Source: Citrobacter sp.
GTDB lineage: Bacteria; Pseudomonadota; Gammaproteobacteria; Enterobacterales; Enterobacteriaceae
Reading direction: 5' to 3'
Length of the DNA stretch: 64,000 nucleotides
Assembly: GCA_019415335.1 (NCBI GenBank)
Contig: DXKH01000056.1
Coordinates: 124,001-188,000, forward strand
The notes under the pieces were generated by a model. The model saw only the letters and a program-made list of their open reading frames with translations, searched no databases and was not told the DNA's origin. Below are positions 19,590 to 29,297 of this stretch, piece by piece. The position numbers were made by a program, and so were the translations under genes. Positions within the stretch are counted from its first letter, which is position 1; each line of letters begins with the position of its first letter.

Positions 19590-20237
19590 ATGCCTGAAGC
19601 AACGCCTTTTCAGGTGCTGGTGGTGGATGACCACCCTCTTATGCGTCGTGGTATCCGTCAATTACTGGAACTGGATCCGACATTTGAGGTGGTTGCCGAA
19701 GCGGGCGATGGCGCAACGGCGATTGATCTGGCAAACCGTCTCGATCTGGATTTAATCCTGCTTGATCTGAATATGAAAGGGCTGAGCGGTCTGGATACGT
19801 TGAACGCCCTGCGCCGCGATGGGATCACGGCACAGATTATTATTCTCACCGTTTCGGATTCGGCCAGCGACATCTACGCGCTGATTGACGCCGGCGCAGA
19901 TGGCTATCTGCTGAAAGACAGCGATCCGGAAGTTCTGCTGGATGCCATTCGCACTGGTGCCAATGGCGGCAAGGTTTTCAGCGAACGCGTCAGTGATTAT
20001 CTGCGCGAGCGCGAAATGTTTGGTGAGGAGGACGATCCGTTCAGCATGCTGACCGAGCGTGAGCTTGATGTGCTGCACGAACTGGCACAGGGACTGTCCA
20101 ACAAGCAGATTGCCTCGGTCCTCAACATTTCCGAACAAACCGTGAAGGTGCATATCCGCAACCTGCTGCGCAAGCTCAACGTACGCTCGCGCGTTGCCGC
20201 CACCATTCTGTTTTTACAAACCCGCGGTATGCAATAG
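19590..20237 (+). CDS. narP: nitrate/nitrite response regulator NarP
   Basis: NarP is the response regulator partner of NarQ (and NarX); with nitrate or nitrite it activates periplasmic nitrate and nitrite respiration genes, including the nap operon next door. The ATG at 19590, behind GGGAG, gives 215 residues as in K-12. The receiver domain has the phospho-acceptor Asp59 (LLDLNMKG), and the C-terminal LuxR/FixJ-type HTH includes LTERELDVLHELAQG and SEQTVKVHIRNLLRKL. It is convergent with ccmH across a REP element. Confidence 0.96.
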   Translation: MPEATPFQVLVVDDHPLMRRGIRQLLELDPTFEVVAEAGDGATAIDLANRLDLDLILLDLNMKGLSGLDTLNALRRDGITAQIIILTVSDSASDIYALIDAGADGYLLKDSDPEVLLDAIRTGANGGKVFSERVSDYLREREMFGEEDDPFSMLTERELDVLHELAQGLSNKQIASVLNISEQTVKVHIRNLLRKLNVRSRVAATILFLQTRGMQ

Positions 20238-20246
20238 CCCAGAAAA

Positions 20247-20292
20247 TGCCCGATGGCGCTACGCTTATCGGGCCTACGCGTCGCCATCCGGC
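20247..20292. repeat. REP element between narP and ccmH
   Basis: GCCCGATGGCGCTACGC is followed by the complementary CTTATCGGGCCTACG, the standard enterobacterial REP, with a partial second copy (CGCCATCCGGC). It lies between two convergent genes and may act as an mRNA 3'-end stabiliser or gyrase/IHF-bound BIME. Confidence 0.85.
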
Positions 20293-20299
20293 CGGGTGG

Positions 20300-21352
20300 T
20301 TACTCACTCTTTGGTGATAAGTGCTGCATTGCCTGCGCGATACTGCGCTCAATCACCGCACGACGCGTATCATTCGCCGGTAGCATCTTCAGCATCATCT
20401 CCCAGGCAGCAACCGCGTCGCCAAAACGTTCCTGCTCATAGGCATTGAAGGCGTACATGCTCAGGACACGCACATTGGCGTGATCGCTCCGGACCAGCTC
20501 TCGCAACAACTCCCCGCCCCGACGGTTATCATCAGGATCGGAAGAGCGGGTCAGTGCCTCAGCATAGCCCAGCGCCGCATCGCTGTTCTTTGGATCGAGT
20601 CGATAGGCATTGGCATATGCTTCGGTAGCGGTACTGGCATTGCCGAGCACCATACCGATCCGCCCCAGCATGATCCAGCCTTCCACGTTCGTTGCATCAC
20701 TTTGCAGACGGGTACGCAGTCCCAGCGCCAGACGCGTCATCTCTTCCTCATCCAGTGGTTGCGCTTTTGGGTCCAGCGCGCGTTCCAGCAGCGCGGGACT
20801 TTGTGCCGTCGCCTGCTGCCAGATTTCCACCTGTTTATAGCTCCCGGTCTGGTAATAGCTGACGACCCCCACGATGACGGCAATCACAATACCCGGCAGA
20901 TAAACCGCCAGCCCGGCGCGTTTGCCCTCCGGCAACGCCATCTCATCCGGAAACACCTCCTGTTTCAGGCGTACCCGCCGACGCGAACGGGCAACGATAA
21001 TCCAGCCACCCGCGCCAATTGCCGCCACGGGGAGCACCCACAGCAGGACGGTCAACGGTGTCAGCGGCGGATCATAGGTGACGAAATTGCCGTAACGCGC
21101 CACCATGTAGTCGACGATCTCTTTCTGACTTTTCCCTTCCTGCATCAGCTCATAGACTTTCTGCCGCAGGTCGGTCGCAATCATCGAATTGGAATCCGCG
21201 ATGCTGTTGTTCTGGCACTTCGGACAGCGCAGTTGCTCGGTCAACTGACGGAACTGTTGTTCCTGGGTTTCATCCTTAAACTGCATCACATCAATGGTGG
21301 CCAGCGCGTTCGCAGAAAACAGCAGCATCAGCACACTCAGCAGAATTCTCAT
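20300..21352 (-). CDS. ccmH: cytochrome c maturation protein CcmH (CcmH-CcmI fusion)
   Basis: CcmH is part of the haem lyase complex with CcmF and CcmG; it reduces or presents apocytochrome CxxCH cysteines. The ATG at 21352 gives 350 residues, the K-12 length, where CcmH and CcmI are one polypeptide. A cleavable signal (ending ALA) is followed by the redox motif LRCPKCQN near residue 43, a membrane helix near 105-125, a second helix near 150-170 and TPR-like repeats to the end. It is the last gene of the nap-ccm operon, overlapping ccmG by four bases. Confidence 0.95.
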   Translation of the reverse strand: MRILLSVLMLLFSANALATIDVMQFKDETQEQQFRQLTEQLRCPKCQNNSIADSNSMIATDLRQKVYELMQEGKSQKEIVDYMVARYGNFVTYDPPLTPLTVLLWVLPVAAIGAGGWIIVARSRRRVRLKQEVFPDEMALPEGKRAGLAVYLPGIVIAVIVGVVSYYQTGSYKQVEIWQQATAQSPALLERALDPKAQPLDEEEMTRLALGLRTRLQSDATNVEGWIMLGRIGMVLGNASTATEAYANAYRLDPKNSDAALGYAEALTRSSDPDDNRRGGELLRELVRSDHANVRVLSMYAFNAYEQERFGDAVAAWEMMLKMLPANDTRRAVIERSIAQAMQHLSPKSE

Positions 21353-21906
21353 TGTGCGGCCTCCTTGCTGTATTTCTCCCACAGCGGCTTGATCTCACTC
21401 TCCCAGACGCGGGCGTTCAGATCCCCGGCATGGCGATAGCGAATAATGCCTTTACCGTCGATCAGAAAGGTTTCCGGCGCGCCATAGACCCCAAGGTCCA
21501 GGCCCAGCATACCGTCGCCGTCAAACAGGCTCAGCGCGTAGGGATTGCCCAACTCTTTCAGCCAGACGATGGCCTTCTGGCGATCGTCCTTATAATTCAG
21601 CCCCACTACGCGAATCCCCTGCGCCGACAGCTGGTTCAGATACTGATGCTCAGCACGGCAAGTCGGACACCACGTCGCCCAGACGTTAAGTAAGACCGGT
21701 TTACCCTGGGTCAACACGTCCGCCTCATAATGCTTACCGGGATTCTCCAGCGACTCAAGCCGGAAAGTCGGTACCGGTTTGCCAATCAGCGCCGATTCCA
21801 GATTCGTCGGCGTGTCACCTTCTGCATTACGCGCCAGTTGCCACAGCAGCGCCGCGGCAATCACGAGAAAAATCACAAAGGGAATCAAAAGTACGTTGCG
21901 CTTCAT
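21349..21906 (-). CDS. ccmG: thiol:disulfide interchange protein CcmG (DsbE)
   Basis: This membrane-anchored periplasmic thioredoxin keeps apocytochrome c and CcmH thiols reduced, taking electrons from DsbD. It is 185 residues, as in K-12. One N-terminal membrane helix (about 5-22) is followed by a thioredoxin fold with the active site WATWCPTC and the conserved cis-Pro region YGAPETF. It overlaps ccmF and ccmH by four bases each, so translation is coupled along the operon. Confidence 0.96.
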   Translation of the reverse strand: MKRNVLLIPFVIFLVIAAALLWQLARNAEGDTPTNLESALIGKPVPTFRLESLENPGKHYEADVLTQGKPVLLNVWATWCPTCRAEHQYLNQLSAQGIRVVGLNYKDDRQKAIVWLKELGNPYALSLFDGDGMLGLDLGVYGAPETFLIDGKGIIRYRHAGDLNARVWESEIKPLWEKYSKEAAQ

Positions 21907-23846
21907 ACCGCCTCCGACACCGATTTTTGCGGTTGTACGCGTTTGCGATAACGCGGGTCAAACAGGCATAACAGACCACCCAGCGCCATCAATATTCCAC
22001 CCGCCCAGATCCAGCGAATAAACGGTTTGTAGTACAGACGGACTGCCCACGCGCCGTTATCCAGTTCTTCGCCGAGCGCGGCGTACAGATCGCGGGTGAT
22101 GCCACCGTCAATCGCTGCTTCCGTCATCATCGAACTGGTGCTGTTATAGAACCGTTTTTCGGCATGCAACGTTGCTTCTGCCTTGCCATCACGGGTCACG
22201 CCGATAATCGCCACACCACCGCGATAGTTGGGTCCGGTGATATCCTTCACTTCACGGAAGGTGAAGCGATATTCATGAATATCGACGCTATCACCGGCTT
22301 TCATGCGAACATCGCGCTCGACGCTATAGTTCTGGCTGAAGGCGATCCCGACAATCGTCACCGCCAGACCAACGTGCCCGGCCACCATTCCCCAGTAGCT
22401 AAGCGTTGTTTTCGTGCCACGCGAAATACGCTGCGCAAGCTCTGCCATCGCCAGTACAAACACCCAGCAGGCCATTGCCAGCCCGACCACCGTCATGGCG
22501 ACAATCTTGTTCTCAAACAGCCACGGCAGCAGCAGAGAGAGCACAAAAGTGCTGACCAGCGCGATGACCAGCAGTCGTTGCAGTTTACGCGGGCGATCGC
22601 GTCCCCAGCGGACCAGCGGACCAATACCCAGCAACAGGGCAAACGGCGCCATCAGCCAGGTAAACATGGTATTAAAGAACGGTTCGCCGATGGAGATACT
22701 GCCCAGCCCGAGTTGTTTATGCACCAGCGGCAGCAACGTTCCCAGCAGCACCACCAGCATGGCGGCAATCAGCAGCACGTTGTTACCGAGCAGCAGCGAT
22801 TCGCGTGACCAGAGCGCGTTATTCACCCGGGATCGAACCTTATGTCCTCGCGTGGCAAACAGCAGCAGCGAGCCGCCGATCACCAGCACCATGAAGGCCA
22901 GAATGAACATCCCACGAGACGGGTCGGAAGCAAACGCATGCACCGACACCAGCACACCCGAGCGCACGAGGAACGTCCCCAACAGACAGAGCGAGAATGC
23001 GCAGATAGAGAGCAGCAGCGTCCACGCCTTGAAACTGCCGCGCTGTTCAGTGACCGCCAGCGAGTGCATCAGCGCGGTTCCCACCAGCCATGGCATAAAT
23101 GAGGCGTTTTCCACTGGATCCCAGAACCACCAGCCGCCCCAGCCCAGTTCGTAGTAAGCCCATGCTGACCCCAGCACGATCCCCAGCGTCAGGAAAACCC
23201 ACGCGGCCAGCGTCCACGGACGGGAAAAACGGGCGAAAGTGCTGTCCAGGCGACCGCTCATCAATGCCGCGATAGCGAACGCGAAGGCGACCGAGAAACC
23301 GACATAGCCCATATACAGCAGCGGCGGATGGAAAATCAGCCCAGGATCCTGCAACAACGGGTTGAGATCGCGCCCTTCTATCGGGAAATTCGGCAGCGTG
23401 CGGGCGAACGGGTTGGAGGTAAACAGGATAAACAACAGGAAACCGACGCTGACCATCCCCATCACCGCGAGCACGCGGGCGACGATATCCAGCGGCATCC
23501 GCTGGGAAAACAGCGCGACGGCAAAGGTCCAGCCGCTCATCAGCAACACCCACAGCAGCAGAGAGCCTTCATGCGCCCCCCAGGTGGCGGCGACGCGGTA
23601 CCAGACCGGCAGTTGCGTGTTGGAGTTACTGGCGACATAAACTACGGTGAAATCATTCACTACAAAGGCGTTGACCAGCACCAGAAAGGCGCCCATAACG
23701 AGGATAAACAGCAACCAGGAAAATGGTCTTGCCGACGCCATCATCCGCGCGTCGCCTCGCGCCACGCCCCACAGAGGATAGACTGAGAGTAACAACGCAA
23801 CGCCCAGTGCCAGGCATAACAGCGCATTGCCAATTTCAGGCATCAT
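21903..23846 (-). CDS. ccmF: haem lyase subunit CcmF
   Basis: CcmF is the core of the System I haem lyase, which takes haem from holo-CcmE and attaches it to apocytochromes in the periplasm. It has 647 residues as in K-12 and about 15 membrane helices. The tryptophan-rich WWD signature reads [15 protein letters not shown] (near residue 230), with conserved histidines around it for haem ligation. It lies between ccmE and ccmG with 4-base overlaps. Confidence 0.96.
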   Translation of the reverse strand: MMPEIGNALLCLALGVALLLSVYPLWGVARGDARMMASARPFSWLLFILVMGAFLVLVNAFVVNDFTVVYVASNSNTQLPVWYRVAATWGAHEGSLLLWVLLMSGWTFAVALFSQRMPLDIVARVLAVMGMVSVGFLLFILFTSNPFARTLPNFPIEGRDLNPLLQDPGLIFHPPLLYMGYVGFSVAFAFAIAALMSGRLDSTFARFSRPWTLAAWVFLTLGIVLGSAWAYYELGWGGWWFWDPVENASFMPWLVGTALMHSLAVTEQRGSFKAWTLLLSICAFSLCLLGTFLVRSGVLVSVHAFASDPSRGMFILAFMVLVIGGSLLLFATRGHKVRSRVNNALWSRESLLLGNNVLLIAAMLVVLLGTLLPLVHKQLGLGSISIGEPFFNTMFTWLMAPFALLLGIGPLVRWGRDRPRKLQRLLVIALVSTFVLSLLLPWLFENKIVAMTVVGLAMACWVFVLAMAELAQRISRGTKTTLSYWGMVAGHVGLAVTIVGIAFSQNYSVERDVRMKAGDSVDIHEYRFTFREVKDITGPNYRGGVAIIGVTRDGKAEATLHAEKRFYNSTSSMMTEAAIDGGITRDLYAALGEELDNGAWAVRLYYKPFIRWIWAGGILMALGGLLCLFDPRYRKRVQPQKSVSEAV

Positions 23847-24322
23847 GATGTTTTATCCTTATAGACGCTCTCCGGACGGCGGTGGTTTTCCTGCATCGCT
23901 TTTTCAACTTCCGGCGGCGTGTAGTTCTCATCGTGCTTGGCGAGAACTTCTTTCGCCTGAATATGGTTTTTCTCGCCGAGTTCCCCCTGCACCACCACGC
24001 CCTGCCCTTCACGGAACAGGTCGGGCAGAATGCCTTCGTAGGTAACATCCACAACGCCTTCGGCGTCATAGATGCTGAAATTCACCTTCAGCGAGTTCGG
24101 GTCGCGCTTGACGCTGCCGGGCATGACCATGCCACCCACCCGCAGTCGCTGACCCACTTCCGGCATTTGCTGCGTTTCGCGCTTGCCGTAGAGAATCTCA
24201 CCTGGCGTGTAGAACAGGTCGATATTGGAACGCAGCGCATAAAGCACCAGCGTAATCGTCAGCGCTAACCCGACCAGCACGCCGCAGGCAATCCATAAAC
24301 GGTTCTTACGTCGAATATTCAC
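23843..24322 (-). CDS. ccmE: haem chaperone CcmE
   Basis: CcmE binds haem covalently through a single histidine and shuttles it from CcmC to CcmF. It has 159 residues. An N-terminal membrane anchor (about 8-30) precedes an OB-fold. His130 lies in [11 protein letters not shown], the conserved attachment motif, with the following Tyr134 as the expected haem ligand. The C-terminal tail is polar. 4-base overlaps with ccmD and ccmF. Confidence 0.96.
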   Translation of the reverse strand: MNIRRKNRLWIACGVLVGLALTITLVLYALRSNIDLFYTPGEILYGKRETQQMPEVGQRLRVGGMVMPGSVKRDPNSLKVNFSIYDAEGVVDVTYEGILPDLFREGQGVVVQGELGEKNHIQAKEVLAKHDENYTPPEVEKAMQENHRRPESVYKDKTS

Positions 24323-24531
24323 GCCGCCTCCCGTTGTGTCTGCGCTGCGTGCACGCGGGCTTCACGCGCCCGTTGTCGGGAGACATCACGTAGAATGGCT
24401 CGATGCTGCGTCACGGTATGAATGACCAGCACCGCTAGCGGGATAATACTCAGTGCCACGGCCAGCCAGACGTAAAAGGCGTAACCGCCCATCGCAAAAA
24501 AATCACTCCAGGATGCAAATGCAGTGGTCAT
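24319..24531 (-). CDS. ccmD: haem exporter subunit CcmD
   Basis: This is a small membrane protein (70 residues; K-12 has 69) that helps release holo-CcmE from the CcmABC complex. It has one membrane helix (about 17-40) and a basic cytoplasmic tail. The start [19 protein letters not shown] matches the family. It overlaps ccmC and ccmE by four bases. Confidence 0.93.
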   Translation of the reverse strand: MTTAFASWSDFFAMGGYAFYVWLAVALSIIPLAVLVIHTVTQHRAILRDVSRQRAREARVHAAQTQREAA

Positions 24532-25265
24532 TGGCGGCCTCTTTTTAAGATCAGTTCACTCACCCACGGGCGACGTTTTTCCATCATCAGAATCAGGTTA
24601 CGCATGCGCATCAGCGACAGCGTGATAAACAGCAGCAGATAGCCGATAATCGCCAGCCGCAGCGGCGTGCGCATGGCCGGGTCGATGCTTTGCTGCATAC
24701 GGGTCGAGCCCTGATGCAGCGTGTTCCACCACTCCACCGAATAGTGAATGATCGGCAGGTTCACCACGCCAATCAGCACCAGGATCCCCGCCGCACGCCC
24801 CGCCATTTTACGGTCGTCAAAAGCATGCCACAGGGCAATTGCGCCGACGTAGAGAAACAGCAGCACCAGTTCCGACGTCAGCCGCGCGTCCCACACCCAC
24901 CAGGTGCCCCACATCGGTTTGCCCCAGGCAGAGCCGGTGACCAGCGCAATAAACGTAAACACCGCGCCAATCGGTGCCATCGCAGCTAGCGCCAGGTTCG
25001 CCATCTTCATCTGCCAGACCAGACCGATAAACGCCGCCACCGCCATCGAGGCATAAATCCCCATTGACCAGATCGCCGCCGGAACGTGCAGATAAATAAT
25101 GCGGTAGCTCTGCCCCTGCTGGTAATCCGCTGGCGCAAAACCGAATCCCCAGATCCAGCCCGTCGCCAGAACCAGGACGCAGGCGACGGCCAGCCACGGC
25201 ACGAAATAGCCACAAAGCTGATACAGCCGTGGGGGCATAGCCAGTTGATGAAGTGTTTTCCACAT
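24528..25265 (-). CDS. ccmC: haem handling protein CcmC
   Basis: CcmC loads haem onto CcmE. It has 245 residues and six membrane helices; the WWD motif reads WGTWWVWDARLTSEL (near residue 120), with flanking histidines that ligate haem. It is the first gene after an inserted REP pair in the operon: 122 bases separate it from ccmB, clearly more than the near-contiguous junctions elsewhere in this operon. Confidence 0.96.
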   Translation of the reverse strand: MWKTLHQLAMPPRLYQLCGYFVPWLAVACVLVLATGWIWGFGFAPADYQQGQSYRIIYLHVPAAIWSMGIYASMAVAAFIGLVWQMKMANLALAAMAPIGAVFTFIALVTGSAWGKPMWGTWWVWDARLTSELVLLFLYVGAIALWHAFDDRKMAGRAAGILVLIGVVNLPIIHYSVEWWNTLHQGSTRMQQSIDPAMRTPLRLAIIGYLLLFITLSLMRMRNLILMMEKRRPWVSELILKRGRQ

Positions 25266-25304
25266 AATTCAGTCACCAGACTCAAACGAATAAAGTTACC
25301 GTCA

Positions 25305-25382
25305 TGCCGGATGGCGGCTGATGCCTTATCCGGCCTACATACTCTGCTCTTGTAGGCCTGATAAGCGCAGTGCCATCAGGCA
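25305..25382. repeat. REP pair (BIME) inside the ccm operon, between ccmB and ccmC
   Basis: Two REP units in opposite orientation: TGCCGGATGGCGGC ... CCTTATCCGGCCTAC, then GTAGGCCTGATAAGCGC ... GCCATCAGGCA. The pair can form a long stem-loop in the mRNA just after the ccmB stop. Confidence 0.9.
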
Positions 25383-25387
25383 ACTCA

Positions 25388-26047
25388 TTACTGCAAACTG
25401 ATGCGTAACGCCGCCGCTGTCGCAAAAGGACTCAACGTTGCGCTACCCGCCAGTAACGCACCTAAAATCGCCATGTATCCATCCACAGGAAGATGCATGG
25501 ATGCCGCATCCATCGCGGCGGTCGCAAAAATCAACAACGGGATGGTCAACGGCAGCACCAGTACGCTCAGCAATACGCCGCCACGCTTTAGACCAACCGT
25601 TAACCCCACCCCCGGCGCGCCGAGAAAGCTCAGCGTCGGCGTCCCCAGCAGCAGGGTCAGTGCCATAATTTTCCAGCCATAGATGTCCATCCCCAGCAGC
25701 AATGCCACCAGCGGAGAGAGGATCAACAACGGCAGACCGGTGACCATCCAGTGGGCCATCACTTTTGCCAGCACCACCATCGGTAATGGGATCGGCAGCA
25801 GCATCAGTTGCTCAAGGCTGCCGTCCTGCAGGTCATCGCGAAACAGTCGCTCCAGCGCCAGCAGCGAGGCCAGCAGCGCAGCAACCCAAATAATGCCCGG
25901 CGCAATGCGCGCCAGCAGCTGCGGTTCCGGCCCAATGCTCAGCGGGAACAGCGTAATAACAATCAGGAAGAACCACAGCGGGTTGGCAATCTCCGCGCTA
26001 TGGCGAAAGGCAACGCGCAGTTCGAGACGGAAGATACGCCACATCAT
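25388..26047 (-). CDS. ccmB: haem exporter permease CcmB
   Basis: CcmB is the membrane subunit of the CcmAB ABC complex, which uses ATP to free holo-CcmE from CcmC. It is 219 residues (K-12: 220) with six predicted helices; the [17 protein letters not shown] stretch after helix 2 is highly conserved and probably contacts CcmA. It overlaps ccmA by 4 bases. A REP pair follows its stop. Confidence 0.95.
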   Translation of the reverse strand: MMWRIFRLELRVAFRHSAEIANPLWFFLIVITLFPLSIGPEPQLLARIAPGIIWVAALLASLLALERLFRDDLQDGSLEQLMLLPIPLPMVVLAKVMAHWMVTGLPLLILSPLVALLLGMDIYGWKIMALTLLLGTPTLSFLGAPGVGLTVGLKRGGVLLSVLVLPLTIPLLIFATAAMDAASMHLPVDGYMAILGALLAGSATLSPFATAAALRISLQ

Positions 26048-26673
26048 CGCCCGGCCCCTTCGTGAGTCAGCGCAATCCGGCGAATGCGGTCTGTAGCGAC
26101 GTTCATTGGCTGGTGGGTGGTGAGGATGACAATCCCCCCCTCTTCGGTATGCTGCGCCATCCGCTGCGTCAGGCGTTCAACGCCGTTCACATCAATGGCG
26201 GTAAAGGGTTCGTCGAGGATCCAGAGCGTGGCGCGGGTCAGCCAGAGACGCGCCAACGCTACCCGGCGCTGCTGCCCGGCAGAAAGCTGGTTAACAGGGA
26301 TATCTTCATAACCGGCAAGGCCGGCCTGCGCCAGCGCCGCGAGACATTTCGCAGTATCGCCGTCCTGATGGAAAAAACGCAGGTTCTCCAACGCCGTCAG
26401 CCGGGTTTTGATTCCCGGCTGATGTCCAATCCACAACAAATTTTGATGGTAACTGTCCCGCACATGATGTAGCGGTTGCTCCTGCCAGCGCACCTCCCCG
26501 GCATCAGGACGAGAGAGCCCTGTCAGCAACCGCAGCAAGGTGGTTTTCCCTGCGCCGTTGCCGCCGGTGACCTGTATCCACTCCCCTGCGTTGACCTGGA
26601 ACGACAAATCGCTAAACAGGACTCGTTCATCCCGCTCACAGAGGAGCTTTCTGGCTTCAAGCATACTACCCAC
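26044..26673 (-). CDS. ccmA: cytochrome c biogenesis ATPase CcmA
   Basis: CcmA is the ABC ATPase of the CcmABC(D) complex. Starting at the GTG at 26673 gives 209 residues; an ATG three codons later (26664) is possible, but GGGATGG is better placed for the GTG. Walker A reads GGNGAGKTT, the signature is LSAGQQRR and Walker B is LWILDEP. It starts 14 bases after the napC stop and is followed by ccmB with a 4-base overlap. Confidence 0.94.
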   Translation of the reverse strand: MGSMLEARKLLCERDERVLFSDLSFQVNAGEWIQVTGGNGAGKTTLLRLLTGLSRPDAGEVRWQEQPLHHVRDSYHQNLLWIGHQPGIKTRLTALENLRFFHQDGDTAKCLAALAQAGLAGYEDIPVNQLSAGQQRRVALARLWLTRATLWILDEPFTAIDVNGVERLTQRMAQHTEEGGIVILTTHQPMNVATDRIRRIALTHEGAGR

Positions 26674-26687
26674 TCATTACCATCCCG

Positions 26688-27290
26688 TCAGAATCCCGGT
26701 TTGACGTCGCGCATATCGGGGAGCTTGTGCGCAATCCCTTTATGGCAGTCAATGCAGGTTTGCCCGTCTTTCACCGCCTGATCGTGCATTTTTGCGGCGA
26801 CACTTTTCTGGGCCGTTAAGTCCATGAACTCAAAGTTGTGACAGTTACGACACTCCTGAGAATTGTTATCTTTCATTCTTCGCCATTCATTCTGCGCCAT
26901 CGTCAGACGATGCGCTTCGAACTTCTGCGGTGTATCAATCAGACCCAATGCTTTAGCGTACAGCTCTTTACTGGCCTTGATCTTGCGGATCATTTTCGGC
27001 ACAAACTCATGCGGTACGTGGCAGTCAGGACAGGTCGCACGCACACCGCTACGGTTGTTGTAGTGCACGGTTTCCATGTATTCCTGATACACGGTATTGC
27101 GCATTTCGTGGCAGCTAATGCAGAACTCTTCGGTGTTGGCCTTTTCCATCCCGGTGTTAAATCCACCCCAGAAAATAATCCCGCCGACGAACCCGATTAA
27201 CAGCAGCGTACCCAGCGCCAGACGACTGGGGCGACGCCACCATTGCCAGAGGCGCTTAATCCGGCCTGGTTTACGGTTAGAATTTTCCAT
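26688..27290 (-). CDS. napC: tetrahaem quinol dehydrogenase NapC
   Basis: NapC passes electrons from menaquinol or ubiquinol to the periplasmic NapAB nitrate reductase. It has 200 residues, as in K-12. One N-terminal membrane helix (about 24-43) anchors a periplasmic domain with four CxxCH haem sites: CISCH (from residue 57), CPDCH, CRNCH and CIDCH. It is the last nap gene and leads straight into ccmA, whose products mature its haems. Confidence 0.97.
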   Translation of the reverse strand: MENSNRKPGRIKRLWQWWRRPSRLALGTLLLIGFVGGIIFWGGFNTGMEKANTEEFCISCHEMRNTVYQEYMETVHYNNRSGVRATCPDCHVPHEFVPKMIRKIKASKELYAKALGLIDTPQKFEAHRLTMAQNEWRRMKDNNSQECRNCHNFEFMDLTAQKSVAAKMHDQAVKDGQTCIDCHKGIAHKLPDMRDVKPGF

Positions 27291-27299
27291 AATGACCTC

Positions 27300-27749
27300 T
27301 TATTTCCCGTAACCTTTCGATGGGGTAAAGGTGTTACCCACAATCGGCGGGGCGTCAGTCTGCGGCACATGGCACTGCAGGCAGAAGTAACGACGCGGCG
27401 CCACTTCGGCCAGCACTTTGCCATCGCTGTCCATAAAGTGCGTCGGACTAATACGCGGCGCACCGGTGGTACGATAGCTTTCAACGCCGTGGCATTGCAG
27501 GCAGCGGTTGGTGTTGGTGGTCACCTGGTAACCATCGACGCTATGGGGAATCATCGGCGGCTGATTCACGTAGTTCAGCGGCATACGCTCTTGCTCTTTG
27601 TGCATGCGAATCGCCCCTTCCTGTGTCCCCGACACTTCCGGAGACTGGCTAAGATCCACTCCGTTTGCCGCCCAAACCGCACCGCTCACCACCAGGGCCA
27701 ACAGGGCTGTCCATTGACACAGCGCTTTCTTCAGGTCATGGCTTTTCAT
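27300..27749 (-). CDS. napB: periplasmic nitrate reductase dihaem subunit NapB
   Basis: NapB is the small c-type cytochrome subunit that feeds electrons into NapA. The ATG at 27749 gives 149 residues as in K-12; it overlaps the napH stop by 4 bases. A signal peptide ends at VWA (about residue 27). Haem sites are Cys83-x-x-Cys86-His87 and Cys123-x-x-Cys126-His127. Confidence 0.96.
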   Translation of the reverse strand: MKSHDLKKALCQWTALLALVVSGAVWAANGVDLSQSPEVSGTQEGAIRMHKEQERMPLNYVNQPPMIPHSVDGYQVTTNTNRCLQCHGVESYRTTGAPRISPTHFMDSDGKVLAEVAPRRYFCLQCHVPQTDAPPIVGNTFTPSKGYGK

Positions 27750-28609
27750 GATTTCGCTCCCGAACTCCATCGTGTAGTTATTGTAAATACGTCCTCAGAA
27801 CAGACATCCACGCAGCGACCGCAGGCCATGCAATCGCGGCTGGTGACCTGCACCGGGCTTTGCTCATCCAGCACCGGGGCACGTAATACATGCGGTTCCG
27901 GGCAAACATGAAAACAGTCCATACAGCGGTTACATTTCTGTCGGTCTTTTGCCGCAACGGTTAACACGCCCTGGCTACCCAACACGCCATACAGTGCGCC
28001 TAAAGGACAAAGATGCCCGCACCAGCCGTGTTCAACGACCAGCAAATCAAATAAAAACAGAGCGATAATCAGCAGTGCGCCGCTACCGAATCCCATTACC
28101 AGGCTACGTCCCAGCAGTGAAACAGGGTTAATCCATTCCCACAGTAGCGTCCCGGTCAGTGCTGAACCCACCAGCACGACAACCAGAAGTACGTACCGTA
28201 TATGACGTGGAATGGTTGCGGACTGATTCAGGTCAAACCTTCTGCGTAGCCAGGCCGCAAAATCGGTAATCGGGTTCAGTGGGCAAACCCAACTGCAAAA
28301 CAATCGCTTTCCTGCCAGAGCGTACAGCGCCGTAATAATCGCCGCGCCCGTAAGCCCTACCGCTGCGGGCAGATGACCGCTCGCCAGGCTTTGCAGGGTA
28401 ATCAATGGATCCGTCAGTGGGATCGACTCCAGCAGCAGGCTGCTGCTGTAGTTCCCGTGCAGGATCCACACGCCAAACCACGGGCCACTCAGAAACATGC
28501 CCAGTACGATAAACTGACTGAGACGGCGGAAGATTAGCCAGCGGTGACTCCGCCAAAGGCCTTTTTTCGCCTGCGCTTCACGCCCGGCGTCACGTTTACG
28601 ATTTGCCAT
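27746..28609 (-). CDS. napH: ferredoxin-type quinol dehydrogenase NapH
   Basis: NapH is a membrane iron-sulfur protein that, with NapG, forms a second quinol-to-NapAB route, preferring ubiquinol. It has 287 residues with four membrane helices. Cytoplasmic CxxxCP motifs follow (FCSWVCP and CGHLCP), and two C-terminal 4Fe-4S ferredoxin motifs read [12 protein letters not shown] and [11 protein letters not shown]. It overlaps napG by 14 bases and napB by 4. Confidence 0.95.
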   Translation of the reverse strand: MANRKRDAGREAQAKKGLWRSHRWLIFRRLSQFIVLGMFLSGPWFGVWILHGNYSSSLLLESIPLTDPLITLQSLASGHLPAAVGLTGAAIITALYALAGKRLFCSWVCPLNPITDFAAWLRRRFDLNQSATIPRHIRYVLLVVVLVGSALTGTLLWEWINPVSLLGRSLVMGFGSGALLIIALFLFDLLVVEHGWCGHLCPLGALYGVLGSQGVLTVAAKDRQKCNRCMDCFHVCPEPHVLRAPVLDEQSPVQVTSRDCMACGRCVDVCSEDVFTITTRWSSGAKS

Positions 28610-29291
28610 CGTTCCCCTCCAGCCAGCCGAAGCGGTAATGGTGACCCAACTCCCCTTTCGCCAGCGTCAGCGGCAACACTTTTATTGCCGGCTGCTCCAG
28701 CACGCAGACTTTTTCACATTTCCCGCAACCCGTGCAGGCGTCGCTGTGAACGGTCGGGATAAATCGCGCATGTTTGCCGGTTCGCATGTTGCGATCCAGT
28801 TCCAGCGTGATGGCCTCATCGATTTTTGGGCATTCACGGTAGCAGACGTCACAGCGTAATCCCTGGAAGTTCAGGCAGTTTTCCTGATCCAGCAGAACCG
28901 CCAGCCCCATCCGCGAATCGTCAATGGAGGCAATCTCCCGGTCCAGCGCCCCACTGGGGCAGACTTTGGCGCACGGAATGTCTTCGCACATCTCGCAAGG
29001 AATATCGCGGGCAACAAAATATGGCGTACCTGCCGACAACCCTGATGCGAGCGTCGCCAGTTTTAAGGTGTCATACGGACATGCCTGAACGCACTGCCCG
29101 CAGCGCACACAGGCGCTGGCAAAGGCGTTCTCGTTCACGGCCCCAGGTGGGCGCAACCGCACGCCCGTAGCACGTGCGGTCTGCTGCTGTAACCCCAGCG
29201 CCACGCCAACGGCAGCCAGTCCGCCCGCTGTGCGAACAACATCGCGCAGAAAGCGGCGGCGGCCGTTTTGGGGTTTCGCTGACCTGGACAT
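28596..29291 (-). CDS. napG: ferredoxin-type protein NapG
   Basis: NapG is a periplasmic protein with four 4Fe-4S clusters that works with NapH. It has 231 residues. The Tat-type N-terminus has [10 protein letters not shown] followed by a hydrophobic stretch. Cluster motifs are [35 protein letters not shown] and [11 protein letters not shown]. It starts six bases after the napA stop. Confidence 0.95.
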   Translation of the reverse strand: MSRSAKPQNGRRRFLRDVVRTAGGLAAVGVALGLQQQTARATGVRLRPPGAVNENAFASACVRCGQCVQACPYDTLKLATLASGLSAGTPYFVARDIPCEMCEDIPCAKVCPSGALDREIASIDDSRMGLAVLLDQENCLNFQGLRCDVCYRECPKIDEAITLELDRNMRTGKHARFIPTVHSDACTGCGKCEKVCVLEQPAIKVLPLTLAKGELGHHYRFGWLEGNDGKS

Positions 29292-29297
29292 GGCGTG

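Noticed and set aside
20480..21439. Long plus-strand open frame opposite ccmH and ccmG
   Set aside because: It mirrors two well-conserved genes, has a His/Gln/Arg-rich composition typical of antisense frames in GC-rich DNA, and no ribosome site or known domain.
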